Assembly (NCBI GenBank): GCA_022827055.1
Contig: JAJDTR010000060.1
Span: 1 to 47,368 of the forward strand
DNA length: 47,368 nucleotides
Source: Candidatus Poribacteria bacterium
GTDB lineage: Bacteria; Poribacteria; WGA-4E; JAJDTR01
Reading direction: 5' to 3'
A program made the translations under genes and the position numbers. Positions 15,783-23,911 of this stretch are shown in pieces; position 1 is the stretch's first letter; the number at the start of each line of letters is the position of its first letter. The notes beneath the pieces are model-generated. The model had not been told where the DNA came from. It ran no database searches and saw nothing but the letters and a program-made list of their open reading frames with translations.

Positions 15783-18059
15783 ATGAGAACCTTTAGGATT
15801 TTCAGGTTTTGCCTATTGTTTGTTTCCGCCGTGTTTCTGGGGAGCGGTTTTGCCCAAGACTCTACACGATGGGGATTGCCCGAGCGCGCCAAGATGCGCG
15901 TCGGAAAAGCAGGGATAACCGAGATCGCATATTCGCCGGATGGTACGCGTATTGCCGCTGCGACTCACGAAGATATATGGATGTATGATGCGCGCAGCGG
16001 CATCGCGCTCAACCTCCTCGCGGGGCACACGGATTCAGTTCTTACGGTCGCGTTTTCACCCGGCGGTTATACGCTTGCAAGCGGGGGATCGGACGGAACG
16101 GTTCGGGGATGGAATGTCCGCACCGGTTCCCTCTTCGAAACGATTCCGGGGCATGGGGGGTCGGTTCTCTCCGTAAGATATTCGCCGGATGGCTCCAGGC
16201 TTGCAAGTGCAAGTAGTGATAACCGAATTCGTTTATGGCATGGGTGGAGCGGAGAACTCGAGCGAACGCTTGAAGGGCATTCGGAGTCGGTCGACACTGT
16301 AGCCTTCTCGCCCGACGGATTGACTCTCGCAAGTGGAAGTAGGGACGGTGCGGTTATGTTGTGGGACGTGCAAAGCGGAAAAGAGTTACGTACCCTTGAA
16401 GGTCATGAGCAGCCGGTAAGCTCGGTCGCGTTCTCGCCCGACGGACTTACGCTTGCCAGTGCGGAGAGACCGCACAGCGTGAATCCCAGGTTGAGCCGAG
16501 ATGGAAGGATTAAGTTGTGGGACACACGCACCGGGGAACAGGTGCGGACACTTGAGGGACATTCACACACGGTCGGGTGCGTGGCTTTCTCGCCCAACGG
16601 AGACGTGCTTGCGAGTGGAGGCGGCTGGTACGACGGCACTGTTCGATTATGGAACACTCGCACCGGCGAGGAGGATCGAATTCTGGAAGGGCGCACAGGG
16701 GGAGTCAACTCGATAGCGTTCTCGCCCGACGGTGTCAAGCTGGCAAGTGCGAGCAGCGGCTCGATTCGTATGTGGGATACCGGCACCGGGGAACATCTAC
16801 GTACACTGGTGCACTGGGTTGGGAGATTTGCATATGCGCCCGATGGAAAAACGCTCGCCATCGGCCGCGCGGGGGCGATTGAGATTTGGGATGCCCATTC
16901 AGGGAAGAAGTTGAGGATTCTTCATGAACTTAAGGGCAGTGTTCTCGCGTTTTCACCTGATGGAGCCACACTCGCCATTCGGCGTGCTGACAACACGATT
17001 CTCTTGTGTGATGTGCGTTCGGGAGAAGTCTTGCAAACGCTTGAGGGGCATACGGACCATGTCCTGTCCGCCGCATTCTCACCCGATGGAAAGGTGTTTG
17101 CGAGCGGTGGATCGTATGAAGATAATACACTTCGCATGTGGGATGTGCGCACCGGAGACCTTCTCCACGTCATATCCTTCGACGAGGACGGTGTGGAGGC
17201 GGTAACATTCTCACCAGATGGGAGAACCGTATATACCGGAGGTTGGCGTTCCGGGATTCGAGTTTGGGATGTGCGTACCGGGGAACTCCTTCAAACTCTG
17301 ATTGAGCTTGTAGGAGAGCGCTTTCCTACTACTTCTATCGCATTTTCTCCCGATGGTAACACGTTCGCAAGCGGGAGTCCCGGCTTGAAGGTTCGTGTGT
17401 GGGATGCCAGGACTCGGGAAGTGCTACATACGCTAACGGGAGGCAGACACTCGTACACAGTCAGGGCAATTTCGTTTTCGTCTGACGGAAAGGTCCTTGC
17501 TACCGGCGGCGATGACACGATTCGATTGTGGGACGTTCACACCGGAGCCCTGCTATGGAAGTTTGAGGGGCATATAAGCAGCGTCGAGTCCGTAGAATTT
17601 GCCGCCGATGGAGATACGTTAGCAAGTTGGAGCTCGGATGGAACCGTCTTGCTGTGGGACCTAAGACTTGGGACGATGTGGGGTGACATCAAACGAACAA
17701 GGGTGGTGGTGGGTAGGACGAAGCGATTCTCTGAACCTGCGCCCACAGCCGCCGTGTTGATGCCGGCGGAAACCGCTCTATTGCCAAACTACCCGAATCC
17801 GTTCAACCCGGAAACATGGATACCGTATCAGTTGGGCGAGCCGGGGAAGGTCGTCTTGACAATTTATGATATGTCGGGGCAGGTGGTTCGGACACTGGAA
17901 GTTGGACACCAGCCCGCCGGCGTGTATCGGAGCCGGAGTCGCGCGGCGTTTTGGGACGGACGAAATCGGCAGGGGGAGACAGTGGCGAATGGCGTCTATT
18001 TTTACACTCTGAGCGCCGACAATTTCACCGCCACGCGGAAAATGTTGGTCGGCAAGTAG
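15783..18059 (+). CDS. Secreted WD40 protein 7, 14 blades, FlgD/T9SS-like C-terminus
   Basis: 758 aa. The start is supported by GGAAGGGAG upstream and the 24-residue signal peptide (GFA/QD). The box is RWGLPERAKMRVGKAG. Fourteen blades follow, more diverged than in genes 3-6: for example FAYAPDGKTLAIGRAG, where a blade has lost part of its length, and VTFSPDGRTVYTGGW. TMWGDIK and the C-terminal module close the protein (LLPNYPNPFNP ... RKMLVGK). It has no close sister in the window, so it is an older branch of the family. It is likely an exported binding scaffold. Confidence 0.9.
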   Translation: MRTFRIFRFCLLFVSAVFLGSGFAQDSTRWGLPERAKMRVGKAGITEIAYSPDGTRIAAATHEDIWMYDARSGIALNLLAGHTDSVLTVAFSPGGYTLASGGSDGTVRGWNVRTGSLFETIPGHGGSVLSVRYSPDGSRLASASSDNRIRLWHGWSGELERTLEGHSESVDTVAFSPDGLTLASGSRDGAVMLWDVQSGKELRTLEGHEQPVSSVAFSPDGLTLASAERPHSVNPRLSRDGRIKLWDTRTGEQVRTLEGHSHTVGCVAFSPNGDVLASGGGWYDGTVRLWNTRTGEEDRILEGRTGGVNSIAFSPDGVKLASASSGSIRMWDTGTGEHLRTLVHWVGRFAYAPDGKTLAIGRAGAIEIWDAHSGKKLRILHELKGSVLAFSPDGATLAIRRADNTILLCDVRSGEVLQTLEGHTDHVLSAAFSPDGKVFASGGSYEDNTLRMWDVRTGDLLHVISFDEDGVEAVTFSPDGRTVYTGGWRSGIRVWDVRTGELLQTLIELVGERFPTTSIAFSPDGNTFASGSPGLKVRVWDARTREVLHTLTGGRHSYTVRAISFSSDGKVLATGGDDTIRLWDVHTGALLWKFEGHISSVESVEFAADGDTLASWSSDGTVLLWDLRLGTMWGDIKRTRVVVGRTKRFSEPAPTAAVLMPAETALLPNYPNPFNPETWIPYQLGEPGKVVLTIYDMSGQVVRTLEVGHQPAGVYRSRSRAAFWDGRNRQGETVANGVYFYTLSADNFTATRKMLVGK

Positions 18060-18113
18060 GGCTTCGTCTTTTCCAGTATTGGACACGCCACACACATCAA
18101 TTTAAGGTGATAG

Positions 18114-18149
18114 GACAATTGGTGTTCTTACCACAATTGTCTCATTTTT
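18114..18149 (+). terminator. Possible terminator after WD40 gene 7
   Basis: GACAATTG (18114-18121) pairs perfectly with CAATTGTC (18134-18141). It is followed by TCATTTTTG, 55 nt after the stop codon. The stem is AT-rich and the U-run is broken by CA, so this is only a moderate candidate. Confidence 0.35.
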
Positions 18150-18337
18150 GTACCAACCTGCCTGGATGCATTGCACAACCTGTCCAATTCTATTTGACAC
18201 AGAAGGTGCGAAGGGATTGAAGATAGCGGCAGATTGTATTCCGAAGGGCATTGCGTCCTTTATTGGCATAATTCTTTCATTGTGCTACAGGGTTAGAGAA
18301 CTGAGCCTTCTGAAAGAGCACAAGGGGGAATTATCGA

Positions 18338-20704
18338 ATGGGAGTTTCCTTGCTTGTCCGGCTAATCCTTTTGTTTGTTTCTGCTCTGTTTCTGCAGAGT
18401 GGATTCGCTCAGGATTTTCCCCGGTGGGGATTGCCCGAAGGCGCCAGAGCGCGAATCGGCAAAGGCTGGGTTTCCGAGATTGATTATTCGCCCGATGGGA
18501 GTCTGCTTGCTGTCGCAAGTAGCATCGGCATTTGGCTCTACGATGCGCACACCGGTAGTGAAGTCGATCTCCTTACCGGTCATAGGGGCCCCGTCACCTC
18601 AGTCGCGTTTTCCCCCGATGGAATGAGGATTGCCAGTGGGAGTGACGATGACACGGTTCGTCTGTGGGAGGTGCACACCGGGGAACTCCTGCACACTCTG
18701 AACGGGCACGCCAATATGGTAAACTCCGTGGCTTTTTCGCCCGACGGGGGATTGATTGCAAGTGGTGATTGGCAGGGTATCATACGCTTATGGGATGCGC
18801 ACTCCGGGGAAAACCGTCTACTCTTTGACGGTCATACAAAAGGCGTTAACTCCGTGGTATTCTCTCCAGACGGGCTAATGCTTGCCAGTGGAAGCGACGA
18901 TGCGACTGTCCGGTTGTGGGATGCCCGAAGTGGAAAACTCCTTAAAACCCTTGAGGGTCACAGAGATTCCGTAAATTCGGTTGCATTTTCTCCAGATGGC
19001 AAGAAGCTGGCTAGTGGTGCTAGCTCTGCCAGTGGAGAAGGTCTGCCGCAGGTGCTTCGGATGTGGGATGCACGCACCGGAGAACACCTCCAAACATTTG
19101 GTAAACTTGCAGATTGTGGATTTTTTGATTGTGCATTTACGATTGAAAATTATGATGGGCATTTTTTGGACGTCACTTGCGTTGATTTTACGCCCGATGG
19201 AGAAACGCTTGCCAGCGGGGGTGACGACGGGATTCGATTATGGAATGCCCAAACTGGGGAACATCTTAAAACACTTGAGGGGCATACGGATTTAGTCGCG
19301 TCCGTAGCGTTCTCACCCAACGGCTTCACGCTTGTTAGTGCGAGTCGAGAAGGCATCCGGTTCTGGCGGACCCGCACCGGACAGGGTCTCAGAACGATTC
19401 AGGAGCATGCCCCTCCCGTGCTTTCCGTGGCGTTCTCGCCAAGCGGCGACTCGTTTGTTAGCGGGGGCATCGACTGGTCACTTAGGTTATGGGATGTCCG
19501 CACGAGGGAAATCCGGCAGCGATTTGAAGGATACGCGGCCAGCGTTGCATTCTCGCCCGATGGAAGCATGCTTGCCAGTGGGGCGCTATTTCCGGATTCG
19601 AGGCGCTATTTTGCGCAACTAGCGGATGCCTACACACCCGTACGGCTATGGGATTCCGACACAGGGAAATTCTTACGAGAACTGAAGTCGCACAAGGGAG
19701 CAGTTGTTTCCGTGGCGTTCTCCCCCGACGGAGATTTACTTGCTAGCGGGAGCTACGATAAGACCATCTGTTTGTGGGACACCCGAACCGGTGACAACCT
19801 TATCACTTTCCAGGGGCATACAGATGAGATTTACTCCGTGGCATTCTCGCCTGATGGACGCACTCTGGCTAGCGGCAGTCTGGACAAAACTGTTCGATTG
19901 TGGGACGTCCGATCCGGCGTAAACCTGTATACACTTGGCGCACATACGAAACAGGTGAGATCTGTTGAATTCTCGCCCGATGGAACCTTGCTTGCCAGCG
20001 GGGGATTGGATAAGACCGTACGCTTGTGGCAACCCCAAACCGGACAAGCCTTGCGGACCCTTAAAGGATATACAGGTTGGGTGACGTGCCTTGCGTTCTC
20101 GCCCGATGGGAGTGTGCTTGCCAGCGGCAGTGGTGACCACCCTCTCGCCGATACGAACACAAACTCTATACGGTTCTGGAACCCCCGCACCGGCAAACTT
20201 CTTCAAACGCTTGACGGGCATTCGGCGTATGTCACTTCGATTGATTTCTTGCCCAATAGCGGCGGGCTTGCCAGCGCGAGTTTGGATGGTACGATCCTGC
20301 TGTGGGATTTCACGACTCCCGCGAAGTGGGGCGAGATCAAGCAATTGACCGCCGTGAGCGGCTCAAACCGCATGCTTAATCTTTCAGTTCCAGCCAGTGC
20401 GTCAACGCCCACTGCTACATTACTCCTGCCAAACTACCCGAACCCATTCAACCCGGAGACGTGGATACCGTACCAGTTGGCGAATCCCGCGACCGTGATG
20501 CTGACGATATATGACATGAGAGGGCATGCGGTTCGGGCGCTGGCGGTTGGATATCAACCTCCCGGCGTATATCGGAGCCGCGAACGCGCCGCGTATTGGG
20601 ATGGGCGGAATCAGCAGGGGGAGACGGTGGCGAATGGCGTCTACTTCTGCACGCTGCGTGCAGGCGGCTTTACTGCCACACGGAAGATGTTGGTCAGTAA
20701 GTAG
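18338..20704 (+). CDS. Secreted WD40 protein 8, 14 blades, FlgD/T9SS-like C-terminus
   Basis: 788 aa, the longest of the array. AAGGGGGA lies 8 nt before the ATG. The 24-residue signal peptide ends GFA/QD, then RWGLPEGARARIGKGWVSE. There are 14 blades, three with long loops between strands (around GASSASGEGLPQ; the DCGFFDCAFTIENYDGH insertion; ALFPDSRRYFAQLADAYTP), which explain the extra length. AKWGEIK and the C-terminal module follow, ending RKMLVSK. This is the last member of the contiguous array. The long loops could be ligand-contacting, but that is inference. Confidence 0.9.
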   Translation: MGVSLLVRLILLFVSALFLQSGFAQDFPRWGLPEGARARIGKGWVSEIDYSPDGSLLAVASSIGIWLYDAHTGSEVDLLTGHRGPVTSVAFSPDGMRIASGSDDDTVRLWEVHTGELLHTLNGHANMVNSVAFSPDGGLIASGDWQGIIRLWDAHSGENRLLFDGHTKGVNSVVFSPDGLMLASGSDDATVRLWDARSGKLLKTLEGHRDSVNSVAFSPDGKKLASGASSASGEGLPQVLRMWDARTGEHLQTFGKLADCGFFDCAFTIENYDGHFLDVTCVDFTPDGETLASGGDDGIRLWNAQTGEHLKTLEGHTDLVASVAFSPNGFTLVSASREGIRFWRTRTGQGLRTIQEHAPPVLSVAFSPSGDSFVSGGIDWSLRLWDVRTREIRQRFEGYAASVAFSPDGSMLASGALFPDSRRYFAQLADAYTPVRLWDSDTGKFLRELKSHKGAVVSVAFSPDGDLLASGSYDKTICLWDTRTGDNLITFQGHTDEIYSVAFSPDGRTLASGSLDKTVRLWDVRSGVNLYTLGAHTKQVRSVEFSPDGTLLASGGLDKTVRLWQPQTGQALRTLKGYTGWVTCLAFSPDGSVLASGSGDHPLADTNTNSIRFWNPRTGKLLQTLDGHSAYVTSIDFLPNSGGLASASLDGTILLWDFTTPAKWGEIKQLTAVSGSNRMLNLSVPASASTPTATLLLPNYPNPFNPETWIPYQLANPATVMLTIYDMRGHAVRALAVGYQPPGVYRSRERAAYWDGRNQQGETVANGVYFCTLRAGGFTATRKMLVSK

Positions 20705-20840
20705 ATTCGAGGAGGAAATGACTCAAGATTTCTATCGTGCAAGATTCGCTATCACGCTCCGTATCCGGTAGATTGATCCCGACCCATAAATGCAGAAAGT
20801 GGAACTTAGATAGGCGTAGGAATACGTGGAGGAATTCGGC

Positions 20841-21812
20841 ATGAGAAAATTCATATCTACGATGTTAGCGACTATCCTACTCTTAAACAGCGCCGTGATA
20901 TTGACAAATCAATCCGCACAAGAGACCGAACTGGCGCTGATTGTGTTCCAATCCGATAGGGATGGAAACAATGAGATTTACGTCATGAACGCCGACGGGG
21001 AAAATCCTCGCAGGCTGACCAACAATAGAGTGTCTGACGAGCAGCCTACGTGGTCCCCCAGCGGTCAAAAGATTGCTTTCGTCTCCAAGCGGGATGGGAA
21101 CAAAGAAATCTACGTCATGGACGCCGATGGGAACAACCCTCGCAGGCTAACAAACAATGAAGCCTCCGACGCTAGTCCGGCGTGGTCGCCTGACGGAAAA
21201 CAAATTGCCTTCTACTCCCGTCGAGATGGGAACAATGATATCTATGTCATGGATCCCGACGGGAACAATCAGCGCAGGTTAACAGTCAGGGCGTGGGCTG
21301 CCGCTCCGACATGGTCTCCCGACAGTCAAAAAATTGGCTATCATGCCACGTGGCGCGGGCGTCCTACAGTTTTCGTCATGGACGCCGATGGGAACAATCA
21401 ACAGAAATTGACAAACAATAAAATCAGAGCATTTGACTCGAATCCAACGTGGTCTCCTATCGGTCAAAAGATTGCCTTCGTCTCCACTCGTGACGGAAAC
21501 AAAGAAATCTACGTCATGGATGCCGATGGAGAGCGTCCGCGCAGGTTAACAGGTAATAAATTGGTTGACGACTATCCAGCCTGGTCGCCTGATGGTCAGA
21601 AGATTGCTTTTGTCTCTAGGCGGGATGGAAATTTTGAAATTTATGTAACGCGTGCCGCCGGGGGGAAAAAGACTAGGCTGACAGACAATCCGGCGACCGA
21701 CAGCCATCCGGCGTGGTTCGATCCGCGTCTTGCGAGGCCGGTGGAGCCTGCGGGTAAGTTAAGGTCTATTTGGGGAAGCCTGAAAACCCGGTCACACACC
21801 TTCGTTCCTTAA
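20841..21812 (+). CDS. Secreted TolB-like six-bladed beta-propeller protein
   Basis: 323 aa. A GTG at 20826 opens the frame, but GGAGGAA (20828-20834) sits 6 nt before the ATG at 20841, which I take as the start. A signal peptide (about residues 1-27) is followed by six PD40 repeats of the form IAFVSxRDGNxEIYVMDADGNNPRRLTNN, the TolB propeller type. TolB itself is a periplasmic partner of Pal; this shorter protein lacks the TolB N-terminal domain, so the same role should not be assumed. It lacks the FlgD-like module of the WD40 proteins. Its tail, VEPAGKLRSIWGSLK, resembles the post-propeller TTWGxIK motif of its neighbours. Confidence 0.85.
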   Translation: MRKFISTMLATILLLNSAVILTNQSAQETELALIVFQSDRDGNNEIYVMNADGENPRRLTNNRVSDEQPTWSPSGQKIAFVSKRDGNKEIYVMDADGNNPRRLTNNEASDASPAWSPDGKQIAFYSRRDGNNDIYVMDPDGNNQRRLTVRAWAAAPTWSPDSQKIGYHATWRGRPTVFVMDADGNNQQKLTNNKIRAFDSNPTWSPIGQKIAFVSTRDGNKEIYVMDADGERPRRLTGNKLVDDYPAWSPDGQKIAFVSRRDGNFEIYVTRAAGGKKTRLTDNPATDSHPAWFDPRLARPVEPAGKLRSIWGSLKTRSHTFVP

Positions 21813-21836
21813 TTCCAACTTTGTACGTGTTAATCC

Positions 21837-21868
21837 GTTAGGTTTGGTAAAGCGTAGCGAAACCCAAC
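21837..21868. repeat. Imperfect hairpin between convergent genes
   Basis: GTT-A-GGTTT pairs with AAACC-C-AAC around a 15-base loop. It lies 25 nt after the TolB-like gene and before the end of ilvD, which is convergent. It may end transcription, but no U-run is present. Another small hairpin (GGATT/AATCC) is at 21886-21899. Confidence 0.35.
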
Positions 21869-21926
21869 TCCAACCTTCTTGCTCTGGATTGCCAAATCCA
21901 AGGCATCAAGCAGCAAGACACGGAGC

Positions 21927-21962
21927 GATTAACCGAGTGAATAGCGAGCACGATTGAGATCC
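21927..21962 (+). repeat. 36-bp dispersed element, diverged copy
   Basis: GATTAACCGAGTGAATAGCG then CACGATTGAGATCCC, just beyond the 3' end of ilvD. Confidence 0.6.
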
Positions 21963-21985
21963 CATGAATCACAGTTCAGACAACC

Positions 21986-23665
21986 CTACCCCGTAACCGC
22001 CCCCTCGGACGCCGAAGAAACGCTCTTGGCGTACTTGGCAAAAACGCCGCGTGTGTACCGCGGTTCCGGCGCAGTCCATGCGTCAAGCCTCGTGCGCAAC
22101 TCGTCTTCCGACAGCTCCACGTCGATTCGCCGATTCGCCACGTCGATCACGACGATGTCGTCATCCTGCAGCGCCGCAATCGGTCCGCCACGCGCAGCTT
22201 CCGGAGCGACGTGGCCTACCATAAACCCGCGTGTGGCGCCCGAGAACCTTCCATCCGTCAAGAGCGCGACCGACTCGCCCAGCCCGGCGCCGACAATCGC
22301 GGCGGTGATGCCAAGCATTTCGCGCATCCCGGGTCCGCCCGCCGGTCCCTCGTAACGGATAGCTACCACATCGCCGGGGTTGATCTTGCCGCCCTTGATC
22401 GCCGCAAATGTATCCTCCTCGCGCTCAAATACGCGGGCAGGTCCCCGGTGAACCGTTCGTTTGCTCGCGGCGACCTTTATGACGCAACCGTCCGGCGCCA
22501 AGTTGCCGCGCAGGATAACCAACCCGCCCGTTGGCTTGATGGGATCCGAGATTGGATACACCACCTCTTGTCCCTCGGTTTCCGGCGCCCTTGACGCCTC
22601 TTCGCCAATCGTGTCCCCCGTCACCGTGAGTTCATCGGCGTGCAGAAGTCCCGCCTCAAGCAGCCTCTGAGTCACCAGCGGAATGCCGCCCGCTTGATGC
22701 AAATCCGCGGCAACAAATCGTCCGCCGGGCTTGAGGTCGACGAGCGTTGGCGTGCGCGCATTGATTTGGTGGAAATCCTCAATTTCGAACGGGATGCCCG
22801 CTTCGTTCGCAATCGCAAGCATGTGAAGCACACCGTTGGTCGACCCGCCCGTTGTCGCAATAGAAGCCACCGCGTTCTCAATCGACTGGCGCGTAATAAT
22901 TTGGCTTGGTCGGCGATCGTGCTCCACCATATCCATCACAAGTTTCCCCGCCTCGAAAGCCACACGATCCTTGTCCGGGTGCACCGCCGGAACGCTACCG
23001 CTCCCCATCGGCGCAATGCCGAGCACTTCGATCGCCGTCGCCATCGTGTTGGCGGTGAATTGACCGCCGCAGGCTCCGGGACCCGGGCAGCCTTTGCTGA
23101 CGAGGTCGTCCAGTTCTTCAACCGTTATCGTACCGTTGGCGTGTTTGCCCACCGCCTCGAACACGTCTTGGATTGTAACATCCTGCCCCTGAAATCTTCC
23201 GGGCATGATGGAGCCGCCGTAAATCGCGAGCGACGGAATATCGAGACGCACGAGCGCCATGACGGTGCCGGGCACGGTCTTATCGCACGCGGAGAGCGCG
23301 ACAACCCCGTCGAACATATTCCCGCGAGTCACCAATTCTATGGAATCCGCGACAATCTCGCGGCTGACCAGCGACGCCTTCATCCCTTCGCTGCCCATCG
23401 TGATGCCGTCCGAGATGCTGACGGTGTTAAACTCCAGCGGTGTTCCGCCCGCGGCTCGAATCCCCTCTTTGACCTTCGCCGCGAGACGACGGAGGTGAAA
23501 ATTGCACGGACCGATTTCAATCCACGTATTGGCAACGCCGATGATCGGCTTGTCCAAATCTTCCGGTGACAATCCGCCGTCTCCGAACATGAGCATTGCC
23601 CGGGCAGCCGCTCTATCCGGCCCGTCGGTAATTACATAGCTGTAACGTTTGAGTTTGCTTGACAT
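21986..23665 (-). CDS. ilvD: Dihydroxy-acid dehydratase
   Basis: 559 aa, the normal length. It catalyses the dehydration of 2,3-dihydroxy-3-methylbutanoate (and the methylpentanoate analogue) to the 2-keto acids, the third common step of valine and isoleucine synthesis, in the cytoplasm. The Fe-S cluster cysteines are visible: Cys54 in IGPCNFH, Cys127 in SACDKTVPG and Cys199 in [17 protein letters not shown]. The conserved [21 protein letters not shown] is near the C-terminus. The family's Mg-binding segments lie around [10 protein letters not shown]. It is the last gene of the minus-strand block, 246 bp downstream of hppA; no other ilv or leu gene is nearby. The ribosome-binding site is weak (AGGAA, 14 nt away). 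Confidence 0.97.
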   Translation of the reverse strand: MSSKLKRYSYVITDGPDRAAARAMLMFGDGGLSPEDLDKPIIGVANTWIEIGPCNFHLRRLAAKVKEGIRAAGGTPLEFNTVSISDGITMGSEGMKASLVSREIVADSIELVTRGNMFDGVVALSACDKTVPGTVMALVRLDIPSLAIYGGSIMPGRFQGQDVTIQDVFEAVGKHANGTITVEELDDLVSKGCPGPGACGGQFTANTMATAIEVLGIAPMGSGSVPAVHPDKDRVAFEAGKLVMDMVEHDRRPSQIITRQSIENAVASIATTGGSTNGVLHMLAIANEAGIPFEIEDFHQINARTPTLVDLKPGGRFVAADLHQAGGIPLVTQRLLEAGLLHADELTVTGDTIGEEASRAPETEGQEVVYPISDPIKPTGGLVILRGNLAPDGCVIKVAASKRTVHRGPARVFEREEDTFAAIKGGKINPGDVVAIRYEGPAGGPGMREMLGITAAIVGAGLGESVALLTDGRFSGATRGFMVGHVAPEAARGGPIAALQDDDIVVIDVANRRIDVELSEDELRTRLDAWTAPEPRYTRGVFAKYAKSVSSASEGAVTG

Positions 23666-23742
23666 AATGTTTGCTTGTTCCTGTTGGTGGAGCAGCTTCA
23701 GAACCTATTTGAAAACCCATTTCGAGTAGAACCATGTGTTTT

Positions 23743-23774
23743 GAAACCGAGTTTTTTCTTCAAAACTCGGTTTC
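23743..23774. repeat. 13-bp inverted repeat between hppA and ilvD
   Basis: GAAACCGAGTTTT pairs perfectly with AAAACTCGGTTTC around a six-base loop. It lies between two minus-strand genes. It may be a terminator for hppA, but there is no U-run on that strand; an inserted palindromic repeat is equally likely. Confidence 0.55.
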
Positions 23775-23786
23775 TTTCCTACACAA

Positions 23787-23861
23787 TCAACCAAGCGAAT
23801 AGCGAGGGATTAAAACAGCAATCAGTGACTGCGATAGCAGATCGTGATAGAAATCCCTCCG
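23787..23861 (+). repeat. 36-bp dispersed element, split or expanded copy
   Basis: The left half (ATCAACCAAGCGAATAGCGA) and right half (GCGATAGCAG..GATAGAAATCCC) are separated by extra sequence, as if a second copy had inserted. Confidence 0.5.
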
Positions 23862-23887
23862 CCGTGCCGTAATCTGCACAAGGCGAC

Positions 23888-23904
23888 GGCATACGGAGTA
23901 TGCC
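23888..23904. repeat. RGA-loop hairpin element just after hppA
   Basis: GGCATAC-GGA-GTATGCC, a perfect 7-bp stem with a 3-base loop, 7 nt beyond the hppA stop codon. It fits the RGA hairpin family by shape but lacks the ATGTCAATAGA flank. It may also act at the 3' end of the hppA transcript. Confidence 0.5.
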
Positions 23905-23911
23905 TGCTACT

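Noticed and set aside
22640..23569. A 309-aa + strand frame over ilvD, and 28090-28941 over glyA
   Set aside because: Both are fully antisense to well-identified enzymes, with low-complexity Arg/His-rich translations typical of shadow frames.
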